From Bacillota bacterium (GTDB lineage: Bacteria > Bacillota > Dethiobacteria > DTU022), in NCBI GenBank assembly GCA_030611385.1, contig JAUWPV010000005.1, forward strand, positions 1-64,000: a stretch of 64,000 bases of DNA. The letters are read 5' to 3'. The notes beneath the pieces are model-generated. The model ran no database searches. It was given only the letters and a program-made list of their open reading frames with translations, and was not told the DNA's origin. Shown one piece after another: positions 8,821-17,237 of the stretch. Numbering within the stretch: the stretch's first letter is position 1; each line of letters begins with the position of its first letter. A program made the position numbers and the translations under genes.

Positions 8821-9014
8821 AACAGTCTAATTTTACGAAAAATACGTTTTTGCTGCCAGTTCTACAAGAAGTGATAAATACCGTTGAAAAAACAAAACCA
8901 ACATAAGACGCTAAAAAGCGTTATAAAAAAGACTTTCTACTCCGTCGATAATAGCGTTGATAATAGTACAGGTAGATAGAAACAAATTATATATTTTTAA
9001 AGGGGTTAAATCTA

Positions 9015-9359
9015 ATGTGTAGTAAAGAAAATGTTTTTGCTAAAATTACAAAAAATATGAGCAATTTAATAATCCCCCAGATTGATATGCCTAAAATGGA
9101 TATTGATCCAGGGATATATGATGATATGGCGCAAACAAACCAAGAAAAAATGGATTTACAAAAACAGATTGCAAAGGGAATAGGATCAATTTCTGATAAC
9201 CAGCCGATCATTGCTAATGCTCTAATAGAAATGACTCAGGAAGCCCAAAAAGAATCAACATATCAAAGAAAGGTTAACTGGACACTAATATTACTTTCGG
9301 CCGCTTCGTTTATTATTGGACTTATAGGCGTTCTTATAGCAATTGGATTTTTTAAATAA
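9015..9359 (+). CDS. hypothetical protein with C-terminal membrane segment
   Basis: A 114-residue protein of no family I recognise. The first 85 residues are polar, Met-rich and probably helical; residues about 88-113 form a single hydrophobic segment, so it is probably a tail-anchored membrane protein. An AAAGGGG Shine-Dalgarno precedes the ATG. It is the first gene inside attL and convergent with the methyltransferase gene, so it belongs to the element's cargo. The coding sequence is AT-rich compared with the chromosomal genes. Confidence 0.6.
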   Translation: MCSKENVFAKITKNMSNLIIPQIDMPKMDIDPGIYDDMAQTNQEKMDLQKQIAKGIGSISDNQPIIANALIEMTQEAQKESTYQRKVNWTLILLSAASFIIGLIGVLIAIGFFK

Positions 9360-9421
9360 ACTTTATATTCTTCCATGAGACTAATTACTCCCTATTTTGT
9401 CAGGCTGTCACCTTCAATATT

Positions 9422-11053
9422 TTACAACAACCTCCCTTGTTCCATTTCTCCACTCTTACCTTTCCGCTCAGCTTTCTTAAAAGTAACCTCCGGGGCTACT
9501 CGCGGATATTCTAGTTGCTTACCATTTAATATTTCTTCAATGGTTAAGATCTGCATTTTGGGATACAGTTTGCCTGGGAGTAATTCCGGCTCATAAAAAC
9601 CGGCTGCTGCAGCTTCTTCTTTCATTGGCTTAGTAGGTTCTTGTAAAGTTATAAAAGCACCTATAGCGGCCTTATCCCTGTCTAATACACCTTTCAAATC
9701 TCTAATCTGGCTTACAGTAACATGGCCACCTTTGACAGAAATAATTATGGCTTTTGCTTTACCACTGGTATCATCAATAAAATATACATAGCCATCAATA
9801 CCTTTATCGGCACCTTTTTTCTTGTCCTGGGCCGGCCTTGCTGCTACCTTACCCAGGGCCCACCATTCAAATTGGTATTTATCTTGTTCAGCCAGGGCCT
9901 TTGCTCCATGCAAATCTTTGGGATCTCCTAAAACCTCATAAGTGCTTAAGTCAGGGCCGAAGGTATCTTCCAGCCTATGCTTCATTAAGGTTACTGCCAG
10001 GTTGGTTATGTCTATACCGATCCATTTACGGTTTAACCTTTCAGCTACCGCTATAGTTGTTCCGCAGCCGCAGAAAGGGTCCATTACAATATCGCCTTCG
10101 TTGCTGGAGGCTTTAATAATACGTTCAAGCAATGCTTCCGGTTTTTGGGTAGGATAGCCTAATAATTCACGAGATTGATTGTGGATCTTACTGATATCAG
10201 TCCAAATATCTTGAATAGGAGCACCTTTATAATCAGTTTCATAGCGTTTTAATCTTGGGACACCGCCCTTTTTCTTAGGCCAGTGAAGACGGCCTTCTCT
10301 ATCATGCTTTTTTAGTGTTTCTTCTGGACACCTCCAAAGTGTTCGCACCCCTTTATATTCATAATCATAACCCCCACCTGACAAGCCAAGAGCTGAAAGG
10401 CTTATTCTTTGATAGCGTTCCTTACGTTGTTCGTCATATTGATCGAAAAAAGTTTCAATATATTCTCTATCAGGTTTTTGTAGTGTTTTATTCCATAATT
10501 TCTTGTTACTTTTACCGTAAAAAAGAATTGTGTCGTGAATAGCTCCATAACGATTAGAATCGCCATGCCCAAAGGCGCGCCGCCAAATAATTTCATTACA
10601 GAAATTTTTATGCCCAAAAATAGCGTCCATAAGTAGTTTTAAATAGTGGCTCGCTGTCGGATCACAATGCAAATAAATACTCCCTATTTGCTTCAATACC
10701 CTGTGCATCTCCACTAACCGGATCGCCATCATTACCAGGTAAGCCATCATATCGTTTGTTCCGAGAAAACTTCTCATAGCCTGAATAAGATCGGCCAGCT
10801 TTTTGGGGCCCTGGGTTACTAACTCATGGTAGGCTTGTTCTGATTCCTGGCCCCACTGCCAGGTATCTTCAAAAGCTGTTATTTGTGCTCCTGATTCGGT
10901 TCCGTTCTTCTCCTGGAATAGCACGTTATAGGTGGCTTTAGAGTTAAAAGGCGGGTCTAAGTAAATTAGATCAACACTTTCGTCAGGTATTTGCTCCCGC
11001 ATGATGTCAAGGTTATCCCCGAAATAGAGTTTGTTTTTCCAGTCGCTATTCAT
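9422..11053 (-). CDS. DNA methyltransferase fused to an Mrr-like nuclease domain
   Basis: A 543-residue fusion. Residues 1-370 are an amino-group DNA methyltransferase of the beta type: catalytic motif DPPF at 33-36 comes before the AdoMet motif DPFCGCGT at about 325-332. Residues about 395-500 form a restriction-endonuclease-like (Mrr/PD-D/ExK) domain, with Asp420 in KGIDGY and Lys441 in SVKGG, followed by RDLKGVL. Such fusions occur in many phages and islands; whether the protein cuts DNA or only methylates cannot be told from sequence. It opens a minus-strand cargo block with the DUF2321-like gene 18 bp upstream. The start ATG follows AGGGGGTG. Confidence 0.88.
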   Translation of the reverse strand: MNSDWKNKLYFGDNLDIMREQIPDESVDLIYLDPPFNSKATYNVLFQEKNGTESGAQITAFEDTWQWGQESEQAYHELVTQGPKKLADLIQAMRSFLGTNDMMAYLVMMAIRLVEMHRVLKQIGSIYLHCDPTASHYLKLLMDAIFGHKNFCNEIIWRRAFGHGDSNRYGAIHDTILFYGKSNKKLWNKTLQKPDREYIETFFDQYDEQRKERYQRISLSALGLSGGGYDYEYKGVRTLWRCPEETLKKHDREGRLHWPKKKGGVPRLKRYETDYKGAPIQDIWTDISKIHNQSRELLGYPTQKPEALLERIIKASSNEGDIVMDPFCGCGTTIAVAERLNRKWIGIDITNLAVTLMKHRLEDTFGPDLSTYEVLGDPKDLHGAKALAEQDKYQFEWWALGKVAARPAQDKKKGADKGIDGYVYFIDDTSGKAKAIIISVKGGHVTVSQIRDLKGVLDRDKAAIGAFITLQEPTKPMKEEAAAAGFYEPELLPGKLYPKMQILTIEEILNGKQLEYPRVAPEVTFKKAERKGKSGEMEQGRLL

Positions 11054-11071
11054 GCTTCACCCCCTGCGATG

Positions 11072-11569
11072 TTATTGCCCCCAGAGCGCTTTTCTTACTG
11101 ATTCACTTATCACATCTTTAAGAACATCTTTAAAAAATCCCGCGGCCTGTTCTCCTGCTTTTATCATTAATTTTTTAAACCTGGTAATTGCAAGTTGTGT
11201 CCGTGGTGTTTCAGCAACTAAATCATCTATTGAATTAGATAAAGCTGCTTTTTCTGTATCCGATAGATTTTCAATTTCTAAAGCTAATTCTTTTGCGGCC
11301 TTTATTTTTTCTTCTGTCCAAGGGTAAGCTTTCCCACATTTTATGCAGAATAACGGCCTCTTATACTCTGCTCCTGGAATAACTAATACTGCATCGTTGT
11401 GATCCGGCACGTAATCACCTTTTATAAAGCTTGAACATTTTAAGCATTTGGTGATTGTTTCAGCCCCACATTTTTCGCAAAAAGATTGATTCTCTTCTGG
11501 GAAAGTGTTGCACATATCATTTACAACATGCCCATTTAAACATATTTGCGCCGTATCGTATCTGCCCAA
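11072..11569 (-). CDS. DUF2321-like zinc-ribbon protein
   Basis: A 165-residue protein with N-terminal zinc-binding pairs: C-LNGH near the start, then CEKC, CLKC and CIKC. The segment MGRYDTAQICLNGHVVND at the N terminus is typical of the DUF2321 family. The C-terminal half is helical. I prefer the UUG at 11569, eight bases after AGGAG, over the GTG at 11578 that overlaps the Shine-Dalgarno. Function is unknown; it is tightly linked to the methyltransferase gene (18 bp) and to the next small gene (15 bp). Confidence 0.8.
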   Translation of the reverse strand: MGRYDTAQICLNGHVVNDMCNTFPEENQSFCEKCGAETITKCLKCSSFIKGDYVPDHNDAVLVIPGAEYKRPLFCIKCGKAYPWTEEKIKAAKELALEIENLSDTEKAALSNSIDDLVAETPRTQLAITRFKKLMIKAGEQAAGFFKDVLKDVISESVRKALWGQ

Positions 11570-11584
11570 ATCAATCACTCCTTC

Positions 11585-11830
11585 TTACGGGGCTTTAGGA
11601 TCGTCAGAGCGAAGCATCGTTTCCAATCCAACTATTTTATATTCACCCTTTTTTATATAATTTACATTATGTCCATTGTCAGTTTTAAGTGATTTTAACC
11701 CTTCAATTTCTGCATTTGGATCGCTCAGAGTCCCTACATCAAGTATTTCTGTGAACATGTTTATCTTATAAACAACTCCGTCTTTATCAACAGCTTCAAA
11801 ACTCCCTGTATATCTAATTTCTTTTGCCAA
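11585..11830 (-). CDS. small hypothetical cargo protein
   Basis: An 81-residue soluble protein, predicted to be mostly beta strand, with no family I recognise. A UUG start follows GGGGGG with an 8-base spacer. It precedes the DUF2321-like gene with a short gap, so the two are probably translated from one message. Confidence 0.6.
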   Translation of the reverse strand: MAKEIRYTGSFEAVDKDGVVYKINMFTEILDVGTLSDPNAEIEGLKSLKTDNGHNVNYIKKGEYKIVGLETMLRSDDPKAP

Positions 11831-11926
11831 CAATAAAACCCCCCTTATTTTGTTTATGATAATAGTAATTTAAGTAAACATCGGCCGCAAATAATATGAA
11901 CACTTCTCCTATGTTGCCTACTAATC

Positions 11927-12478
11927 TTATCTGATGAACCATGATTTTATTATTTGTCTTATTCCATTTTCGAAAACAAAGAAAAATAACATTATAATCC
12001 AATAGATGACTTGTAGTATTTTTTTAGTTGGATCGTGCTGAAAATTTAGGTGTTCCATTATTTTTTTTGGTAAAAACACAATCAACTCTAACCAATAGAG
12101 CGGATTGACACTTTCAAGCGTTCGTGCCTTATAGTAGCCGATTGCTACATTGAACATATGTGTTGTTACAGCAACAACATCTGCTCTAACTGAGAAAATG
12201 TTTTCCATAATAGAAAAAGTGCCTTTTCTAACAAAAGCCCCACCATACCCACTTGCTACATCTTCTACGTATGGTAAACGACTATCTGTTATTTCTGCAC
12301 CTTTTAGCAATGAAATTATACTTGATTGATCTTGGACATACTTCCATGTATCTTCTTCTGATTTGTTTGCTACAGCTTTAACATAATCTTCATACTTTTT
12401 TAGGTATCTACTTATTTGATAGAATTTTGAAGCGTTCAATACCAATTTTAAAAAAATTATAATGCCTAAGATTATCAA
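11927..12478 (-). CDS. hypothetical membrane protein
   Basis: About 183 residues with a hydrophobic N terminus (about 1-15) and a second hydrophobic stretch near residues 155-175; the middle is polar and mixed helix. No family recognised. No ATG lies at the start of the frame; a UUG at 12478 is the best available, with no clear Shine-Dalgarno, so the N terminus is uncertain. It lies between the integrase gene and the cargo block on the same strand. Confidence 0.5.
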   Translation of the reverse strand: MIILGIIIFLKLVLNASKFYQISRYLKKYEDYVKAVANKSEEDTWKYVQDQSSIISLLKGAEITDSRLPYVEDVASGYGGAFVRKGTFSIMENIFSVRADVVAVTTHMFNVAIGYYKARTLESVNPLYWLELIVFLPKKIMEHLNFQHDPTKKILQVIYWIIMLFFFVFENGIRQIIKSWFIR

Positions 12479-12589
12479 GGATTGCGAAACGATAAGCTAT
12501 CACTCACTTTCACAAAACTAATTCCTCTTCCTTATCGTTATCATAAATTCTACGCAACCAAATAAACTCCTTTTTATAGTCTATTATTT

Positions 12590-13867
12590 TCAAATTTTGC
12601 TGTCTTTTATCTTTTTATTATCCATTAAACCGTTGAGGCTTGTTGCTGCTGCTTCCTGCATACCCTGGGTTAAGTGGCTGTAAAGGTCCAACGTCATCGA
12701 GATCGAAGAGTGTCCTAACCTTTCCTGAACAACCTTCGGATGAATACCACGAGCCAGCAATAATGAAGCGTGAGTATGTCTCAAATCGTGCAGCCGCACT
12801 TTCGGCAGATTAGCTCTCTTTAAATGCCGCTGAAAGCGCTTTGTAAATTCGCTGGGGTCCAGGTAGGTTCCATCTTCGCGGGCAAATACCAGGTTCTGAT
12901 CCAGATATACTGCACTATTAAGCCATCGTTTTTCCTTCTCCTGGCTGGTTTTATGGGCTTTCAGTTCTCTGATTGCATCATCTGAGAGAGATACTGCTCG
13001 CTTGCTGCTTTTGCTTTTGGTTGTTTCCTCAAGAACGAGCTGCTTTTTCAAAGGGATTAGCTGCCTCCTGACAGTAACAACGCCCTGATCAAGGTTAACA
13101 CAATCCCAGCAAAGCCCCAGTAGCTCACCACGCCGCAGCCCGGTTGTCGCTGCCAGCACGTATGCAGCAAAGAGTCGATCCTCTTTTGCTTCTCCCAGAA
13201 AGATAAGCAATTCCTCTTCAGTCAGTGGCCGCATCTGCTTACTTTTTATTGTAGGCGGTTCCGTCGCATCGGCCATATTCCGGGGCAGCAGCCCTTCTTT
13301 AACTGCCTGCTGCAGCGCTTGCCTGATCACCGCATGCAGGTACCTAACCATTCTTGTTGATAGGCCTCCTTTTCCGTCGCTTCTGCCATCTTTAAGCTTC
13401 TGGTTATAAAACTCCTGCAGCTGGTTTGCCTGTATCTTTGCCATGAGCAAACCACCTAAAGCGGGCTTTATATGAACATTTATAAGGGTTTCGTAACTCT
13501 CAAAAGTATGAGTTTTTAGCTTCCCTTTTTTGTATTCAAATAACCACTTATCAAGCCATTCCCCGAAAGTGCAAGTTGAAGGCTCAATATATACACCATC
13601 CTTTAGATCATGCAAAACATCCTGCATTTTTTCGACGGCTTCTTTTCTGGTTTTCCCATAAAACGTGCGCCGCTTTGCTTTGCCAGTTTTCGGATCAAAG
13701 CCTGTAGTAGCCTGAGCCATCCACGTTCCTTCTTTCGGAAGTTCAGCCCCGCAAACACGACAAAGGATCAGGTTTTCGTTATTGCTGGAAGAAGTTATTT
13801 TCTTGCAAGCTCTGCAGGTTTTTCTCTTGACAACACTTCCCTCTTTATTTCCTCTCCTTTTGCCCAT
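12590..13867 (-). CDS. tyrosine-type site-specific integrase
   Basis: Phage-type integrase of 425 residues that presumably recombines the 56-bp tRNA-Leu att sites. The N terminus carries a zinc-ribbon (CRAC...CRVC, about 18-39), then an AP2-like arm-binding region, a SAM-like core-binding domain and the catalytic domain. Catalytic residues are visible: Arg in TTGLRRGELLGL, HxxR in HDLRHTHASLL, and the nucleophile Tyr in SMTLDLYSHL. The ATG follows AGGAGG by nine bases. It lies about 4 kb from the nearest att end and directly downstream of parM-parR (14-bp gap), an unusual place for an integrase gene, which usually abuts an att site. Confidence 0.95.
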   Translation of the reverse strand: MGKRRGNKEGSVVKRKTCRACKKITSSSNNENLILCRVCGAELPKEGTWMAQATTGFDPKTGKAKRRTFYGKTRKEAVEKMQDVLHDLKDGVYIEPSTCTFGEWLDKWLFEYKKGKLKTHTFESYETLINVHIKPALGGLLMAKIQANQLQEFYNQKLKDGRSDGKGGLSTRMVRYLHAVIRQALQQAVKEGLLPRNMADATEPPTIKSKQMRPLTEEELLIFLGEAKEDRLFAAYVLAATTGLRRGELLGLCWDCVNLDQGVVTVRRQLIPLKKQLVLEETTKSKSSKRAVSLSDDAIRELKAHKTSQEKEKRWLNSAVYLDQNLVFAREDGTYLDPSEFTKRFQRHLKRANLPKVRLHDLRHTHASLLLARGIHPKVVQERLGHSSISMTLDLYSHLTQGMQEAAATSLNGLMDNKKIKDSKI

Positions 13868-13880
13868 TACATAACGCCTC

Positions 13881-14129
13881 CTAAAAATTGCTTATCAGAT
13901 TATCAAGCTTACTTTCCGCTTCCTCCGCAGTGGTTAGAAACTGTTCTTTTCCTTCAATTTCCGGCGGTGACTCAGCTGTTGCCGGGAACTGCACTGCCTG
14001 TTCAGCCCTGCTTAATCCACGCCGCAGGGCCTGCCTGACAAAGAAAGAGAGTTCACCTTCACCGATTGCATGAAAATAACAGATCAGATCATCGTCGCGC
14101 TGCTCTTTGAGCCGGAAAGTAATTCTCAT
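13881..14129 (-). CDS. putative ParR-like ribbon-helix-helix partition protein
   Basis: An 82-residue protein whose first 45 residues look like a ribbon-helix-helix DNA-binding fold: a short strand (RITFRL) then two helices ending FVRQALRRGL. The tail is acidic and could contact a filament. Its ATG overlaps the parM stop codon by one base. In type II partition systems ParR binds parC and caps the ParM filament and is encoded just downstream of parM, exactly this arrangement. The assignment rests on context plus fold pattern, not on clear sequence identity. Confidence 0.65.
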   Translation of the reverse strand: MRITFRLKEQRDDDLICYFHAIGEGELSFFVRQALRRGLSRAEQAVQFPATAESPPEIEGKEQFLTTAEEAESKLDNLISNF

Positions 14130-15139
14130 TACTTATCACCCCAGGACCGGGCTGCCAACTTCAGATAACCACCGACATTAGCAAATACCGGCTTTGGAGC
14201 TAATTCTGCCTGATTGTCAAAGGCATGATTCAGATAATTAAAGAGCAGTTGACCACCGCCACCTGTAACGATAACCCGATCAAGCTGCCACCGGTCAGGC
14301 CATAAGGTTTTTACTTTGGAAATAATCTGCCCTGCTACCCTTGAGAAAGCTTGCTGCTTGTGCTGCTCGATAGAGACAACCTTACCGCTGACCTTGATTT
14401 TCCCGGTTGAGACAACTTTTTCTAAAATCTCAGGCGGGGCTTCAATATCCAGGGTTCGGTCCAGCTCTTCTGAAAGCTCATTAAAAGCATTGAACAGCCC
14501 TAAAGGATAACTAGCACTCTTCCGATCAATAAACTCCAATGAATCTGCACGGGCCAGGTCTGCTGTATAATAGCCAACGTCAATGATTCCAACGTTCTCC
14601 CCGGCCAGCTCCGGCCTTGACAGTTCGCCTGCTTCATCAAGTAACAGGTTGAACAGTGTCCCCAAGGGCTGCGGAATAACTTTAACCTCATGGACATTGA
14701 TCACGTGATTCTTAATCAGTTTACCGCTCAGGTCCAACAGGTCAAAGTAATGAGTTTGCTTTAACTCTGAGAGATAGCGCTCTTTTAAATTAGAATAATG
14801 AGAGACCGGCAGCCCGGCAACCAGGCTGACCTGCTCAGGGGTTTGCTCAACCAAGAGCGAAAGAGCAGCCAGAGTAAGCAGCTTTGCTTCTTCCGATACT
14901 GCCCGCTCCCGGTCGATTGTGTTCTGAGCTATGCCCTGTCGCCCGGCAGCACTACCAACAAAATAGCGCCGCCCATTGTGAGCTATTGCCAGCATAGAAG
15001 TCGGATCCCCGTTCCCTTCCATTCCCGTTGTAAATCTTACTTCCCGGAAGTTAGCAACCAGCGAAGGGAAACTTATAGAACGATCTGTACTCAAAGCTTT
15101 AGTTCTTCCAAACCCTGCGTCAACAGCAATCTTTAACAT
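14129..15139 (-). CDS. parM: ParM/StbA-family actin-like ATPase
   Basis: Actin-like filament-forming ATPase that segregates low-copy plasmids. The 336-residue protein has the phosphate-1 loop VDAGFGRTKAL near the N terminus, the second phosphate motif GIIDVGYYTADLA at about 185-197, and the adenosine motif VIVTGGGGQLLF near 290. The ATG follows AAAGGAG. It is first in a parM-parR-int operon on the minus strand, read from a strong promoter (15,275-15,303). A segregation system in an element that sits in a tRNA gene suggests it exists, at least part of the time, as a free replicon. Confidence 0.9.
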   Translation of the reverse strand: MLKIAVDAGFGRTKALSTDRSISFPSLVANFREVRFTTGMEGNGDPTSMLAIAHNGRRYFVGSAAGRQGIAQNTIDRERAVSEEAKLLTLAALSLLVEQTPEQVSLVAGLPVSHYSNLKERYLSELKQTHYFDLLDLSGKLIKNHVINVHEVKVIPQPLGTLFNLLLDEAGELSRPELAGENVGIIDVGYYTADLARADSLEFIDRKSASYPLGLFNAFNELSEELDRTLDIEAPPEILEKVVSTGKIKVSGKVVSIEQHKQQAFSRVAGQIISKVKTLWPDRWQLDRVIVTGGGGQLLFNYLNHAFDNQAELAPKPVFANVGGYLKLAARSWGDK

Positions 15140-15158
15140 CGAATCACTCCTTTAATTT

Positions 15159-15183
15159 GTTTGTCTGCTTGTGTCAGACAAAC
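15159..15183. promoter_or_regulatory. 9-bp inverted repeat in the parM leader
   Basis: GTTTGTCTG and CAGACAAAC form a perfect inverted repeat around a 7-base loop, between the parM promoter and the parM start. It may be an operator, an RNA hairpin, or part of the parC centromere; no set of iterated repeats typical of parC is evident. Confidence 0.5.
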
Positions 15184-15274
15184 TAGAGTAAAAATTAATG
15201 CTCAGGTCCCCGTTTAACTGCTACCAGACCGCAGCCTTCTCTTCTATCTGCCTTGTAGTGTTATGTGTAACTAT

Positions 15275-15303
15275 ATATTACTACTTATTCATGTATAAGT
15301 CAA
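15275..15303 (-). promoter_or_regulatory. promoter of the parM-parR-int operon
   Basis: On the minus strand TTGACT and TAATAT are separated by 17 bp, a near-consensus sigma-A promoter. Transcription would start about 130 bases before the parM ATG, leaving a leader that contains the 15,159-15,183 inverted repeat. Confidence 0.6.
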
Positions 15304-15331
15304 TACTTGAATTGCTGTTTGTTCCTATATG

Positions 15332-15360
15332 GTGACATCAACTGCTGTTTATGGTATTCT
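15332..15360 (+). promoter_or_regulatory. promoter of the excisionase-like gene
   Basis: GTGACA and TATTCT with a 17-bp spacer, about 43 bp before the start codon at 15,404. Two near-identical 10-mers, ATTGCTGTTT (15,311) and ACTGCTGTTT (15,341), lie exactly 30 bp apart around the -35 and could be repressor sites. Confidence 0.45.
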
Positions 15361-15403
15361 TTAAACAAAACAAGATAATGAGAAATAGGGAGCTGACTTA
15401 AAC

Positions 15404-15583
15404 ATGCAAGAATTCTTTACACCTCAGGAAATTGCTAAAACATTAAAAGTTCCTCGGAAAACTGTTTACTTTTGGCTTCAGCAGGGTAAGCTTAAAGGTG
15501 TCAAAGCAGGTGACTTATGGCGCATCTCCCAAACTGCTCTTGACGATTTTTTGCAAAACCCCCATGAAGACAAAGAAAATTAA
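15404..15583 (+). CDS. excisionase-like helix-turn-helix protein
   Basis: A 59-residue protein starting MQEFFTPQEIAKTLKV with the pattern of a MerR-like excisionase-family HTH: TPQEIAKTLKVPRKTVYFWLQQGKLKGVKAGDLWRIS-type wing, then a short helix. Such proteins bend att DNA for excision or act as small regulators. It is divergent from the parM-parR-int operon with a 264-bp control region between them, so it may set the choice between integrated and excised states. Downstream, 15,584-15,749 holds only a small AAAGCC/GGCTTT hairpin near 15,653. Confidence 0.75.
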   Translation: MQEFFTPQEIAKTLKVPRKTVYFWLQQGKLKGVKAGDLWRISQTALDDFLQNPHEDKEN

Positions 15584-15749
15584 CTCTCTCCTTCACAATT
15601 CTTCGGGCAACTGCGGACCTTCCCACAAGATAGCTTGTCATGCGGGCACTTTTAAAGCCTTATTCCATGGGCTTTATAAGTGTTAAATGCAAATGTAATG
15701 CAGTTTAACGAAAGAAGCTCCCCTGCCGGTTCATTGCTATCCGTCATAA

Positions 15750-16541
15750 TTAATCAAAAGGCTGCTGCCGGGATGCAGTTTCCGACAACACTTCCGAATC
15801 CCATGTCGATCCCGGCTCCGGTCCAATTGGTTTTATTTTCGCCAGCAGCCTAGCGGTGCTAAACCTTGCAGAATTAACTTCTGATTCTAACTCACTAACA
15901 TCAGCAAGCTGATTCTCCAACTTTTTCAAGCGCTCTGGCTTCAGTGCAAAACTAAGCCGCTTTGCAATGTCTTGAAGTTCCGCTTTAATCAAGCCTTGGT
16001 TCTCGGGAGATATGGCGCCTTTTACCTCCTTCTCTTTCTCTACTTCCCAGGGATTCAAACCACCCTGGCCACTAAGTCTGTTATGCAACTCTTCATATAG
16101 AGAAAATTTCAATGCTGGAAGGATCGCCCTGGCTGCCTCAAGGCGAATAACGCTGCCGCCTTCTTTAATCAGACTGCCAATTTCTCTTAAAAATTGCACC
16201 GGTCCAACAGCGATCAACTCGGCCTCTAACTCTTCCCGCATACTTTCGACCTGAGCACGGTGAGCGGAATCGACCTTCGTATCATCTGCGATCTTTTTTG
16301 CCTGAGTGATTTGCCGGTTTATCAGATCGCTGTAATCGTGAATTTCGGCTTGCCCTTGCTGGTGAAGATCTTCGACCTTTGCTTTCATTGCCTCGAACAT
16401 CTCAATTTGTTGTCGCCGCTTACCCCCGGCAACAAGGTCCTGGTTTTTCAAAATTTCTTCCCGCTTGTCCTGGTACTCGGGATAAACGGCTTCAATCTCA
16501 GCAACAACTTTAACCACTTTTTCTCTCAGCTTCTCAATCAT
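15750..16541 (-). CDS. hypothetical coiled-coil protein downstream of the terminase genes
   Basis: A 263-residue, highly charged protein with heptad-like stretches over most of its length (for example around residues 5-60 and 85-110), so probably long coiled coils. No enzymatic motif seen. It is last in the minus-strand block TerS-TerL(ATPase)-TerL(nuclease)-this gene. By position it could be a portal-associated or scaffold-like protein, but nothing in the sequence shows this. An AAAAGGGG lies 11 bases before the ATG. Confidence 0.6.
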   Translation of the reverse strand: MIEKLREKVVKVVAEIEAVYPEYQDKREEILKNQDLVAGGKRRQQIEMFEAMKAKVEDLHQQGQAEIHDYSDLINRQITQAKKIADDTKVDSAHRAQVESMREELEAELIAVGPVQFLREIGSLIKEGGSVIRLEAARAILPALKFSLYEELHNRLSGQGGLNPWEVEKEKEVKGAISPENQGLIKAELQDIAKRLSFALKPERLKKLENQLADVSELESEVNSARFSTARLLAKIKPIGPEPGSTWDSEVLSETASRQQPFD

Positions 16542-16578
16542 TATGAATCCAACCCCTTTTTGTTATTTTGAAATCAGT

Positions 16579-17235
16579 TTAAAACCCCTTCGGTTTCGTG
16601 CCAATCGCCCGGCTTCCCGGCTGACGTCGTGCCGCAAACCAGCAGGCGATCGCTGTGGCAAACAATAAATCATCATGGTCAGTTGTTCGCCAATGCTCAT
16701 AACTATCGTGCCCGGTGACCGAGTTCAACTTGATCCGAAAATTCAACAGTTCATCGCGCAGCGTCCCGGCGTGCTCCAATTCAGCAACAACTTTAAGGCG
16801 CTCGGTTTCAAATAGTGCTAATAGAGAAAAAACTAAATCCCTTTTTGGCACGGTTAAAAACTTCCCGGACCTGCCAACTGTATTACCCCCGGTGAAGTAA
16901 ACCCCGATCGGCTTTAACCCGGCACCTGTGAACATGTCAAATATCCCGGCGCCAACGCCGGTGGCATCGATCACCAGAACCGACCGGCCTTTAAACTGTT
17001 TTCGGTTCAGCAGCGCCGATGTCCGGTCAACAACTGCTGTGTAGCTGGTTCCCAGGGCAAAGCGCTCTAAATGTCCCAGGTGGTATATTGTCGTCGCCGG
17101 GTTCTGTGCCGGTGGCCTGTAACCCTTGAGATACTTGAGATCAGGCAGCTTTTTATCAATTCTCTCAATGATTGACAAGGCGCTATGATCCTGTTGCTGC
17201 CCTAAATCTAAACCGAAAAAATACTGATTGACCAC
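16579..17235 (-). CDS. terminase large subunit, separate RNase H-like nuclease part
   Basis: A 218-residue protein matching the C-terminal nuclease half of a phage terminase: FFGLDLGQQQDHSAL (first acidic residue), VLVIDATGVGAG (second) and the DHDDLLFATAIACW segment (third). In headful or cos packaging this domain cuts concatemeric DNA. It starts with GUG eight bases after AGGGGG, two bases past the stop of the ATPase gene and in a different frame. The gene therefore has its own ribosome-binding site, which favours a true split gene over a random frameshift. Confidence 0.8.
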   Translation of the reverse strand: MVNQYFFGLDLGQQQDHSALSIIERIDKKLPDLKYLKGYRPPAQNPATTIYHLGHLERFALGTSYTAVVDRTSALLNRKQFKGRSVLVIDATGVGAGIFDMFTGAGLKPIGVYFTGGNTVGRSGKFLTVPKRDLVFSLLALFETERLKVVAELEHAGTLRDELLNFRIKLNSVTGHDSYEHWRTTDHDDLLFATAIACWFAARRQPGSRAIGTKPKGF

Positions 17236-17237
17236 TT

